From JBGSYJ01 sp041748075 (GTDB lineage: Bacteria; Acidobacteriota; Thermoanaerobaculia; Gp7-AA8), in assembly GCA_041748075.1 (NCBI GenBank), contig JBGTDX010000118.1, positions 67,802 to 131,801 on the forward strand: DNA of 64,000 nt. The letters run 5' to 3'. A program made the position numbers and the translations under genes. The notes below the pieces were generated by a model, which was not told the DNA's origin, made no database searches, and saw nothing but the letters and a program-made list of their open reading frames with translations. Positions 24,096 to 31,954 of the stretch are shown here, piece by piece (positions within the stretch are counted from its first letter, which is position 1; each line of letters begins with the position of its first letter).

Positions 24096-25826
24096 ATGAT
24101 CAGTTACCTGAAAGTCAGAAACCTCGCCATCGTGGAGGAGTTCGCGATCGAGCCGGGAAGTGCGCTGAATGTCCTGACCGGCGAGACGGGAGCGGGCAAG
24201 TCTCTGCTGATCGATTCCCTGGAGTTTCTCAGCGGCGCCCGCGGATCTTCGGACTCGATCCGTTCCGGGGCTGAAAAGATGAGCGCCGAGGCCATCTTTC
24301 ACCTTCCCGGTGAGACGGGGCAGCTGATGGCCGTCCGCGGAATCGAGATGGACGAATCGGGAGAACTGATCGTTCGCCGCGAGATCTCCACGAATGGGAG
24401 AGGTCGCGTTCTGCTCAACGGATCCCCGGTTGCCGTTCGGGACCTGGTCGGTGCAATGGAATCAATCATCGAAATCCATGGTCAGAACGAATCCCACCAG
24501 CGGATTGCCGGACAGTCGTTTCGTGAGCTACTGGATCAGTACGGAGGCCATCGGGACCAGATCGATCGAACGGCATCGGCCTATCGAAGCTGGGGCGAGG
24601 CGCAGGCGCAGCTCGGAGAGTTGCGCGGGGCTGTCCGCGATCGGGAGCTCCGTCTCGACCTTCTGAAGTACCAGATTGACGAGATCGGCAAAGCGCGACT
24701 CGATCCCGCGGAGGAAGAAGAATTGCGGACCGAGCGGACGCTGCTCACGCATTCCGGTGAGATCCTCACGGCGACCGCGGGCTCGTTCATGCTCCTGGAT
24801 GAGGACGACAGCTCGGCGCTCGCTCAAATAGGTCGCGCGCGCAGCCTGCTCCATCCGCTTTCGAGCCGGATCGAGAGTGTTGCCGGCATGGCCGAAGAGC
24901 TCGAAGAAATCCGCATTCGCCTGCAGGAACTGTCCCGGTCACTCTCGGCTATGGGAGACTCGGTCCGCCACGATCCGCGGCGGCTCGATGAGATCGAAGA
25001 CCGCCTCGCCCTGATCGAGCGGCTGAAAAAGAAATACGGCGGATCGATCGAGGAGGTTCTCAGGCACTTTCAGAAGAGCAGCGAGGAGCTCGAGCAACTG
25101 AACGATCATGAAATGGCGCTTGCGAAACTCCAGACCGCGGAGTCGAAGGCCTTCGATTCATATGCCGATGCGGCCGGAAACCTCTCGGAGCGGCGGCGTA
25201 CGGCTTCCGCGGAATTCCAGGCCGCGATCCAGGCGGAGCTCGACGACCTCGCAATGGAACGAACGACCGTCCGGCTCGAGCTCACGACACTGGCAGCACG
25301 CGATTCGAGACTCATGCTCGACGGAAGAGAAACCGCGTTCGGCCCGGAGGGATATGACCGCATCGAAATTCTCATCGCTCCGAACCGCGGTGAAGAGCCC
25401 AGACCGATGCAGAAAATCGCATCCGGCGGCGAGCTCTCCCGCATCCAGCTCGCCATCGCCGCGGCGCTCTTCAAACACTCGCCGCACAGCGCCGCGGCAA
25501 CTCTGGTTTTCGATGAGATCGATGCCGGAATCGGTGGCGCCGTCGCCGAAGTCGTGGGGCGGAAACTTCGCGAGCTGGCGGCTGCGAACCAGGTGATCTG
25601 TGTAACTCATCTTCCCCAGATTGCCGGCTTCGGTTCGACGCACTTCAGAGTCTGGAAGGAAGATTCCGCCGGACACACCAGAGCGCGCATCGCGAGGCTC
25701 GATTCCGCGGAAGAGCGGGTCGATGAGATCGCCCGGATGCTCGGCGGCACGTCGGTCACCGAATCCGCGAAAGCTCATGCCCGCGAGCTGCTCGAACGCG
25801 GCCAGGCCGCGTCCCAGCCGGCGTAG
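24096..25826 (+). CDS. recN: DNA repair protein RecN
   Basis: SMC-like ATPase acting in double-strand break repair. 576 residues: Walker A GETGAGKSLL (~30), FLSGARGSSDSIRSG typical of RecN, a central coiled coil (~150-370), then the C-terminal ABC signature (IASGGELSRIQLAIAAAL), Walker B (TLVFDEIDAGIGG) and D-loop/His region (QVICVTHLPQIAGFGSTHF), all canonical. The start ATG at 24096 directly follows a heptamer-like array. Downstream gene begins 33 bases later on the same strand. Confidence 0.96.
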   Translation: MISYLKVRNLAIVEEFAIEPGSALNVLTGETGAGKSLLIDSLEFLSGARGSSDSIRSGAEKMSAEAIFHLPGETGQLMAVRGIEMDESGELIVRREISTNGRGRVLLNGSPVAVRDLVGAMESIIEIHGQNESHQRIAGQSFRELLDQYGGHRDQIDRTASAYRSWGEAQAQLGELRGAVRDRELRLDLLKYQIDEIGKARLDPAEEEELRTERTLLTHSGEILTATAGSFMLLDEDDSSALAQIGRARSLLHPLSSRIESVAGMAEELEEIRIRLQELSRSLSAMGDSVRHDPRRLDEIEDRLALIERLKKKYGGSIEEVLRHFQKSSEELEQLNDHEMALAKLQTAESKAFDSYADAAGNLSERRRTASAEFQAAIQAELDDLAMERTTVRLELTTLAARDSRLMLDGRETAFGPEGYDRIEILIAPNRGEEPRPMQKIASGGELSRIQLAIAAALFKHSPHSAAATLVFDEIDAGIGGAVAEVVGRKLRELAAANQVICVTHLPQIAGFGSTHFRVWKEDSAGHTRARIARLDSAEERVDEIARMLGGTSVTESAKAHARELLERGQAASQPA

Positions 25827-25859
25827 CGTCGTCGGCCTGTGCGGTATCCTTTCCATCCG

Positions 25860-26894
25860 ATGTCCTCCGACGATCGCCACTCCCGCCACCGTCTGTTCAC
25901 CCCGATCGGGGAGCAGGGACAGGAATCGCTGGAGATCGCGCGAATCGCAGTGGTCGGCTGCGGCGCGCTCGGAAGCCGGATTGCCGAGCTTCTCGCTCGC
26001 GCCGGCGTCGGGCGGCGGGAAAACGGCCTGTTGCGAATCATCGACCGGGACTATGTCGACCTGTCGAACCTTCAGCGGCAGGCGCTGTTCGATGAAGAGG
26101 ATGCGAAACGCTCCCGGCCGAAAGCTCCGGCCGCGAAGCGCCACATCGCGCGGATCGACTCGACCCTCCACTGCGAAGCCGTCGTGCGGGATCTCAACCC
26201 CTCGAACGCGCTCTCGCTGCTCGAAGGAGTCGATCTCATCATGGATGGGACCGACAACTTCCGCACCCGCTTCCTCATCAACGACGCCGCGATCCGGCTC
26301 GATATCCCATGGATCTATGGTGCTGCCGTCGGCAGCCGGGGGATGACGGCCACCATCGTTCCGGGTACCACGCCGTGCCTCCGCTGCTTCATGGAATTCC
26401 TCCCTCCGCTTGGAAGCAATGAAAGTTGCGACGTCGCTGGAATCATCACACCCCTTCCCTCGGTGGTCGCCGGCCTGCAGGTGGCGGGTGCATTGAAATG
26501 GATCGTCGCGCGGGAGATCGACCGCGGCGTGGCCGCCTTCGACGTATGGAAGGGCGGGACGAGCGGCGAGCGGCGATGCGCCGGAACCACTCCCGTCAAA
26601 GGTTGCCTGTCCTGCGATCTTCGCGAGTTGCCTTCTCTCGATGCCGACTCAGAGGAGCTGGTGACGCTCTGCGGCAGAAACTCGGTGCAGATTTCGAGAA
26701 GTGTCGTCACCGACCTCGAGGGCGTCGCGAAGCGTCTCGCCACACGATTCGATCTGCAGACCCACGACGAGTCGCTGACGATCGCAACACCGGAAGGCAA
26801 GCTGACTTTGTTCGATGATGGCCGAGTGATCGTTGAAGGAACGACCGATGTGCTCGAGGCGAAAACCCTCCTCTCGCGCTACCTCGGAGACTGA
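25860..26894 (+). CDS. ThiF/MoeB family adenylyltransferase
   Basis: E1-like enzyme that adenylates the C-terminus of a ubiquitin-like sulfur carrier (ThiS or MoaD). Rossmann motif AVVGCGALGSRIAELLARAG, Arg/Gln contact region DRDYVDLSNLQRQALF, MDGTDNFRTRFLINDAAI, and zinc Cys pairs (TPCLRCF and GCLSC). The C-terminal ~75 residues (VQISRSVVTDLEGVAKRLAT, FDDGRVIVEGTTDVLEAKTL) form a small extra domain seen in some MoeB-like proteins. ATG at 25860 preferred over 25839. Which carrier it serves cannot be told: no moaD or thiS is nearby, though two ThiE-like genes lie in the window. Confidence 0.88.
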   Translation: MSSDDRHSRHRLFTPIGEQGQESLEIARIAVVGCGALGSRIAELLARAGVGRRENGLLRIIDRDYVDLSNLQRQALFDEEDAKRSRPKAPAAKRHIARIDSTLHCEAVVRDLNPSNALSLLEGVDLIMDGTDNFRTRFLINDAAIRLDIPWIYGAAVGSRGMTATIVPGTTPCLRCFMEFLPPLGSNESCDVAGIITPLPSVVAGLQVAGALKWIVAREIDRGVAAFDVWKGGTSGERRCAGTTPVKGCLSCDLRELPSLDADSEELVTLCGRNSVQISRSVVTDLEGVAKRLATRFDLQTHDESLTIATPEGKLTLFDDGRVIVEGTTDVLEAKTLLSRYLGD

Positions 26895-26896
26895 AG

Positions 26897-27535
26897 ATGG
26901 CCGAGCCGGTCACATATGTTGCGCGCGATGGGGATGTATCGCAGGAAGTGATCGGGAAGCTGGCCGAGTCGATCGGCGCGGGCGGTGTCGTGATTCTTCC
27001 CACGGATACGATCTACGGTCTGCATTGTGACGCGATGAACGAGCGGGCGGTGAGCTCCATCTTTCAACTCAAGCTGCGCGAAAAGAAAAAACCGCTCATC
27101 GTGCTGGCGTCGAGCATCGGCCAGCTGACCGACCTGGGCGTCGAACTGAACGAGGACGTGGAGTCGTGGCTCGCCTCGATCTGGCCGGCTCCCCTGACGG
27201 CAATTCTTCCACTGCGCAAGCCCATCCCTGCAAGTGCAGGAACCGGGACGATCGCTGCACGAATCCCTTCCATACCATGGCTGCAGGACCTGGCCGGGAG
27301 GGTGGGGCCGCTCGCATCTACGAGCGTGAATGTCAGTGGGAGACCGGCAATTTATAACACGGAATCCGTCGAAGCACACATCAGAAAATCAGTTGCTGCC
27401 GTACTCGATTCCGGGCCATTGAGCGGTGAACCATCAACGGTTGTGGACTTTACGTCCGGTGAGCCCCGCATGGTGCGCGAAGGGAAATTTCGCTTTACAC
27501 AGGAACTGTGGAAAACGTCGCGGAAATCACTGTGA
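26897..27535 (+). CDS. L-threonylcarbamoyladenylate synthase (Sua5/YciO/YrdC family)
   Basis: Makes threonylcarbamoyl-AMP for the t6A37 modification of tRNA. 212 residues. The YrdC fold is recognised from GGVVILPTDTIYGLHCDAMN, the KKPLIVLAS strand, IWPAPLTAILPLRK, TIAARIPSIPWLQDL and STSVNVSGRPA (the family's S-x-N-x-SG). No extra C-terminal Sua5 domain is present. It begins two bases after the ThiF-like gene, suggesting one transcript. Confidence 0.9.
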   Translation: MAEPVTYVARDGDVSQEVIGKLAESIGAGGVVILPTDTIYGLHCDAMNERAVSSIFQLKLREKKKPLIVLASSIGQLTDLGVELNEDVESWLASIWPAPLTAILPLRKPIPASAGTGTIAARIPSIPWLQDLAGRVGPLASTSVNVSGRPAIYNTESVEAHIRKSVAAVLDSGPLSGEPSTVVDFTSGEPRMVREGKFRFTQELWKTSRKSL

Positions 27536-27575
27536 AAAACTCCAGAAACGACGCACACACCAACGAGAGAGCAAA

Positions 27576-27716
27576 ATGCACAACTCGATGGGCGAAGCGA
27601 TCAACCACCGCAATATCAATGAGTTAAACACTTCACACGGAGTTTGCACGACTGAGGTATCACACTCCGGCAGGCTCGACCGTTTCCGCGGCTCCGGACG
27701 GCGGAAAGAGGATTGA
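27576..27716 (+). CDS. Possible small protein (46 residues), unproven
   Basis: ATG at 27576 preceded by GAGAGAG five bases upstream; the frame encodes a basic, hydrophilic 46-residue peptide (starts MHNSMGEAINHRN, ends RFRGSGRRKED) with no recognisable family. It fills most of the 187-base gap between the convergent sua5 and mgtE genes. A small inverted repeat TTTCCGC/GCGGAAA (27683-27707) lies in its 3' part and may belong to a terminator. Could easily be chance. Confidence 0.2.
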   Translation: MHNSMGEAINHRNINELNTSHGVCTTEVSHSGRLDRFRGSGRRKED

Positions 27717-27722
27717 CTTTCG

Positions 27723-29102
27723 TCAAAAACGCCAGTAAAGCAGGACGAGCGTTGCAAGCCCCAGGAAGGCGAAAAAGCCGGCCACATCCGTCACCGCAGT
27801 AACGAAGATGGAGGAAGACACAGCCGGATCGAACCCGAAGCGCTTGAGAATGAGCGGCGTGAATCCGCCAGCGACACCGGCAACGATCATCGTGAAGGTC
27901 ATCGCCACGAACAGGATCAGCGCCAGTTTGAAGTCGCCGGTCCACAATCCAACGATGGTCGCCGTGAGCACGCCCATCCCCAGCCCATTGGCAAGCCCGA
28001 CGAGCAGTTCCTTGAAGATGGGTCTGCCCCGGGTTCCCCATTCCACTTCACCAAAGGCGAGCGCCCTGACGAATACCGTGAGCGTCTGGGTTCCGGCATT
28101 TCCGGCGATCCCGACGACCACCGGCATGAACGCCGCCAGGACGGCCCAGCGTTCGATGGTGCCTTCGAAGTAGCGAATGACGCTCGCTGCGACGAATGCC
28201 GTTGCAAGATTGACGATGAGCCAGGGAAACCGCGCCTTGAAGGTCTTCCCCATCGGCGTGGAAAGCCTCTCGGAAACGTCGACGCCCGCGAGATGGAGCA
28301 GGTCCTCTTCCGCCTCTTCCTGGATGACATCGATGACATCATCGACCGTGACTACGCCGACCAGCCGGTTCTGCATGTCGACTACGGGTACGGAGAGAAG
28401 GTCGTACTTCGCCACGACCTGCGCCACTTCTTCCTGCGAGGAATCGACGCTCGTTCGAACGACATGCTGCACCATGATCAAGCTGAGTTTCGCGTCCGGT
28501 TCTGCGAGTATCAGATGGCGGAGTGACAGAACCCCGAGCAGACGGCCTTCGGTGTCGACCGTGTAAACGTAGAAGAACGAATCCTTGCGTGGGTATTGCC
28601 GGATCGCTGTGATGGCATTGGCGACGGTGAGATTTTCGTCGAGGGCAAGAAACTCCGTTGTCATCAGCGAGCCGGCCGTCTCTTTCTCCTGAACCAGAAG
28701 AGACTCCAGTTTCGCGCCGCGGGAGGGGTCGAGCCGCGCGAGAATTCCTGCACGCCGTTCGTCATCGAGCAGATCGAGCAGATCTGCCGCGTCGTCGGGT
28801 GCCGAGGAGTTGCAGATGGACGCGACCGTCGCATCGTCGAGATCCTTGAGGGTATCGATCACCTGATCGCGCTCGAGCTCCAGAATCACACGGGCCGCTT
28901 TGCCCGCCTCGATGAGCAGTGCGAAAATCTTCCGCCGGTCTTCGAGCAGCAGCAGCGGAATGACCGGCGCGATGTCCGCCGAGAGCGTTTTGTCGATGAT
29001 CTTCCGCAGCTGCGACAGCGCGTTATGGCGCAGGAGCTTGGTCATCACCTGCTGGTAGGAGCGGGCCGCGGTGGAAGCCGAATTCAATGCGGGACGGGTC
29101 AT
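27723..29102 (-). CDS. mgtE: Magnesium transporter MgtE
   Basis: Mg2+ channel gated by cytosolic Mg2+. 459 residues with the standard order: N-terminal superhelical domain (~30-130; TLKDLDDATVASICNSSAPD, LLDLLDDERRAGILARLDPS), two CBS domains (~135-260; MTTEFLALDENLTVANAI, YDLLSVPVVDMQNRLVGVVT, VDDVIDVIQEEAEED), plug helix, and five membrane helices (~285-455) with MPVVVGIAGNAGTQTLTVF carrying the conserved GNxGxQ-like pore segment. Convergent with sua5; divergent from the chlorite dismutase-like gene, with ~115 bases between. Confidence 0.95.
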   Translation of the reverse strand: MTRPALNSASTAARSYQQVMTKLLRHNALSQLRKIIDKTLSADIAPVIPLLLLEDRRKIFALLIEAGKAARVILELERDQVIDTLKDLDDATVASICNSSAPDDAADLLDLLDDERRAGILARLDPSRGAKLESLLVQEKETAGSLMTTEFLALDENLTVANAITAIRQYPRKDSFFYVYTVDTEGRLLGVLSLRHLILAEPDAKLSLIMVQHVVRTSVDSSQEEVAQVVAKYDLLSVPVVDMQNRLVGVVTVDDVIDVIQEEAEEDLLHLAGVDVSERLSTPMGKTFKARFPWLIVNLATAFVAASVIRYFEGTIERWAVLAAFMPVVVGIAGNAGTQTLTVFVRALAFGEVEWGTRGRPIFKELLVGLANGLGMGVLTATIVGLWTGDFKLALILFVAMTFTMIVAGVAGGFTPLILKRFGFDPAVSSSIFVTAVTDVAGFFAFLGLATLVLLYWRF

Positions 29103-29216
29103 GAGTCCTCGAACCTAAACAAAACGCACCTCGTTAGCAAGAGTTATGACCGCCGGAGGGCCGAATCGCCACTCCCGCACTCGTCCAGCTCCGCCACTCC
29201 TGATAGAATCCGCGCC

Positions 29217-29954
29217 ATGACTACTACCACTCAACCCGAGGCCAGAACGGACAGCGCCGGGCAGCCGGCTCTGGCCCGCCAGTTCGTCAATTTCATGTTC
29301 TTCAAAGTCGACCGGTCGATCCGGCGCGAATCGCCCGAATTGCGGGCGGAGGCGAAGGCCCGTGTCTCTGAAATCGTAGAAACGTACTCGAAGCAGATGA
29401 TCCTGCTTCCCTACTCGACGATCGGGCTCAAGGCGAAGACCGATTTCATGCTCTGGCGCATCGGTTACGAGATCGAGCCCTTCCAGTCGATGGCTGCCGA
29501 TCTGTTCCGCTCGCCGATCGGCCCGTGGCTCGACGTGCCGGAATCGTTCCTGGCGATGACCAAGCACTCGCAGTACGTCGAAGAGCACGTACACGAGGGG
29601 CAGGAAGGACGACGCCTGAAAATCGTGCCCGGAAAGCGCGAGCTGCTGTTCGTCTATCCGTTCGTGAAGACCCGCGACTGGTACCTGCTTCCGATGAGCG
29701 ACCGTCAGAAAGTCATGAACGAGCACATCGCCATCGGTCACAAGTATCCGAACGTGAAGATCAACACGACCTATTCGTTCGGACTCGATGATCAGGATTT
29801 CGTCGTCGCCTTCGAGGCGGACAAAGCGGAGGACTTTCTCGATCTCGTGCAGGAACTGCGGGAGACCGAATCGTCGAAGTACACGGTACGGGATACGCCG
29901 ATGTACACCTGCCGCCGCAGCAGTATCGGCGACGTGCTCGATGCCCTGATCTGA
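29217..29954 (+). CDS. Chlorite dismutase-family heme protein
   Basis: 245 residues. Two ferredoxin-like halves are recognisable (FVNFMFFKVDRSIRRESPEL and LLFVYPFVKTRDWYLLPMSD), and the segment GHKYPNVKINTTYSFGLDDQ then DFVVAFEADKAEDFLDLVQ matches the family, the His of GHKYP aligning with the proximal heme ligand of chlorite dismutases. The family includes chlorite dismutase and the coproheme decarboxylase HemQ/ChdC; sequence inspection cannot separate these securely. A long open frame upstream of 29217 lies antisense to mgtE and was discarded. Probably monocistronic. Confidence 0.85.
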   Translation: MTTTTQPEARTDSAGQPALARQFVNFMFFKVDRSIRRESPELRAEAKARVSEIVETYSKQMILLPYSTIGLKAKTDFMLWRIGYEIEPFQSMAADLFRSPIGPWLDVPESFLAMTKHSQYVEEHVHEGQEGRRLKIVPGKRELLFVYPFVKTRDWYLLPMSDRQKVMNEHIAIGHKYPNVKINTTYSFGLDDQDFVVAFEADKAEDFLDLVQELRETESSKYTVRDTPMYTCRRSSIGDVLDALI

Positions 29955-30052
29955 ATCGGGATTACCCGCATCGCCGCCTCCACCCTTCACTGACGCAATG
30001 AAACGACTGGATGCGGGCGCGACGCCCGCCCTCCAGCCGCCCGGAAACACGA

Positions 30053-30448
30053 ATGGACAACCTCGAGCTGATTGAAGAAGCGACCGTCGCCCGAGAACGT
30101 GCCATCGCACCGTTCTCGAAGTTCATGGTGGGAGCGGCTCTGCTCACCGAGGACGGCGCCGTCTTTCATGGATGCAACGTAGAGAACTGCACGTTCGGCC
30201 TGACAGTCTGCGCCGAAAGGGTCGCGCTCCTGTCTGCTCTTGCTGCTGGCGAGCGCAGCTTCACCGCAATCGCCGTCGTCACCGCCAGCGAGCCTCCCGC
30301 CACACCGTGCGGACCATGCAGACAGCTCCTGTGGGAGTTCTGCGGCGACATCGACGTGATCCTCGCCTCAACCAATGACACCTCGCGCACGATGAAACTC
30401 TCAGCGCTGTTTCCTGAGCCGTTCGAGCTCAAACCGGAGGACCGATGA
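30053..30448 (+). CDS. cdd: Cytidine deaminase
   Basis: Deaminates cytidine and deoxycytidine to uridine in pyrimidine salvage. 131 residues, the homotetrameric short form: FSKFMVGAALLTEDG, GCNVENCTFGLTVCAERVAL with zinc ligand Cys and catalytic Glu (C-A-E), and PPATPCGPCRQLLWEF with the two further zinc cysteines. A hairpin (GCGGGCG/CGCCCGC, ~30013-30030) lies just upstream in a short gap. The last four bases overlap the start of the amidohydrolase gene, so the two are coupled. Confidence 0.93.
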   Translation: MDNLELIEEATVARERAIAPFSKFMVGAALLTEDGAVFHGCNVENCTFGLTVCAERVALLSALAAGERSFTAIAVVTASEPPATPCGPCRQLLWEFCGDIDVILASTNDTSRTMKLSALFPEPFELKPEDR

Positions 30449-31854
30449 AGCTTCGCTCGATATGGGTGGCCTGCGCTCTGGTCGCCCTCTCCTGCACCAC
30501 CTCTGTCCCCCTCGCGGAACCGACCGCCGATCTGATTCTCACCGGCGGCACCGTCGTCACGATGGCCGGCTCGAACATAGAGAACGGCGCCGTTGCAATC
30601 CGGGATGGAGTGCTGGTGGCCGTCGGGCCGGCAGACGCGATTGCCGCAAGCTACACGTCTGCCGAAGTCGTCGATGCGCGTGGGATGGCCATCCTTCCGG
30701 GCCTGATCAACGCGCACACTCATGCGCCGATGGTGCTGTTTCGCGGCATCGCCGACGACCGCGACCTGATGGACTGGCTGCAGAACTTCATCTTTCCCGC
30801 GGAGGCGAAGAATGTCGACGCGGAGTTCGTACGCTGGGGCACGCGTCTCGCCGCCGCGGAAATGATCCGTTCCGGGACGACGACTTTCGCCGACATGTAT
30901 TACTTCGAAGCAGACATTGCGCGCGAGGTCCGCAGCGCAGGCCTGCGCGCAATCCTCGGAGAAACCATGATCGACTTCCCCGCCCCGGACAACAAGACGT
31001 GGGAGGAAGCGGTCGCGTATGTTCGCGCCTACGCCGCGGAATTCAAAGATGACCCGCTCATCACGCCGGCACTGGCGCCGCATGCGCCCTTCACGGTCTC
31101 ACGGGAACATCTCCAGCAGGTCCGCGCTCTGGCGAACGAGCTGGGCGTCCCGATTCTGATTCATGTGTCGGAAACCACTGATGAGCTCCGGCAGGTAGCC
31201 GAACGATCCGGTGGGATGACGCCGGGCAACTACCTCCGCTCCATCGGCTTCCTGGGGCCCGACGTCGTCGCCGCTCACGGCGTCTGGCTCACATCGGAGG
31301 AAATCAGCATGTTTGCAGAGGCCGGCGTCGGAGTCGTTCACAATCCGGAGAGCAACATGATGCTCGCATCGGGTGTGGCGCCCGTCGTCGAAATGCGCAA
31401 CGCCGGTGTCGATGTGGGACTCGGCACCGACGGCCCGGCGGGCTCGAACAACAACCTCGACATGTTCGAGGAAATGGCAAGCGCAGCCAGGCTCCAGAAG
31501 ATAACGAGAAGGGATCCGAAGGCGCTCGGAGCCCGCGACGTGCTCGAGATGGCCACCATCGGCGGGGCGCGCGCGCTGGGGCTCTCCGACAAAATCGGAT
31601 CGCTCGAGGCCGGCAAGCGTGCCGATGTCATTCTGGTCGACCTGCGGACGCCAAAGACTCAGCCGGTCTATTCAGTCGAATCCGCCATCGTCTACTCGGC
31701 CAGCGGCGCGGATGTCGTGATGACTATCGTCGACGGCAGAGTGCTCATGCGCGATCGCAAGGTCCTGACGGTCGATATCCCCGCGGTCCTGGAAAAGGCG
31801 CGGGAGTATCGGGATCGGATTGCGGCGAGTGTGGCGGGTGGAGGGGCGCAGTAG
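30445..31854 (+). CDS. Envelope lipoprotein amidohydrolase (MtaD/TrzN-type deaminase family)
   Basis: 469 residues. N-terminal lipoprotein signal (IWVACALVALSC) then the metal-dependent amidohydrolase fold: NAHTHAPMVLFRGIADD with the HxH metal pair, AEMIRSGTTTFADMYYFE, PHAPFTVSREHLQQ, a metal His in LIHVSETTDELRQ, and GLGTDGPAGSNNNLDMFEEM with the metal Asp. Closest to 5'-methylthioadenosine/S-adenosylhomocysteine deaminases and guanine/triazine hydrolases. A lipoprotein-anchored form is unusual since these are usually cytosolic. Coupled to cdd by a 4-base overlap, consistent with nucleoside or nucleobase use. Confidence 0.85.
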   Translation: MKLRSIWVACALVALSCTTSVPLAEPTADLILTGGTVVTMAGSNIENGAVAIRDGVLVAVGPADAIAASYTSAEVVDARGMAILPGLINAHTHAPMVLFRGIADDRDLMDWLQNFIFPAEAKNVDAEFVRWGTRLAAAEMIRSGTTTFADMYYFEADIAREVRSAGLRAILGETMIDFPAPDNKTWEEAVAYVRAYAAEFKDDPLITPALAPHAPFTVSREHLQQVRALANELGVPILIHVSETTDELRQVAERSGGMTPGNYLRSIGFLGPDVVAAHGVWLTSEEISMFAEAGVGVVHNPESNMMLASGVAPVVEMRNAGVDVGLGTDGPAGSNNNLDMFEEMASAARLQKITRRDPKALGARDVLEMATIGGARALGLSDKIGSLEAGKRADVILVDLRTPKTQPVYSVESAIVYSASGADVVMTIVDGRVLMRDRKVLTVDIPAVLEKAREYRDRIAASVAGGGAQ

Positions 31855-31954
31855 ATAGAACGATCGCTGGCGTCGCCTTTGCCCGTTGCCGAGCCGGAAA
31901 GATCCTAACCGCACGATACTTACTACGAACTCCGTTTCGAAAGGTCCAGGACGA

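Noticed and set aside
22635..24302. Extension of the L,D-transpeptidase frame upstream of 23891
   Set aside because: A good ribosome-binding site and lipoprotein signal fix the start at 23891; the upstream part crosses the heptamer arrays and the recN start region and has no protein character.
28596..29216. Extension of the chlorite dismutase-family frame upstream of 29217
   Set aside because: It runs antisense to mgtE, and family similarity begins after the ATG at 29217.
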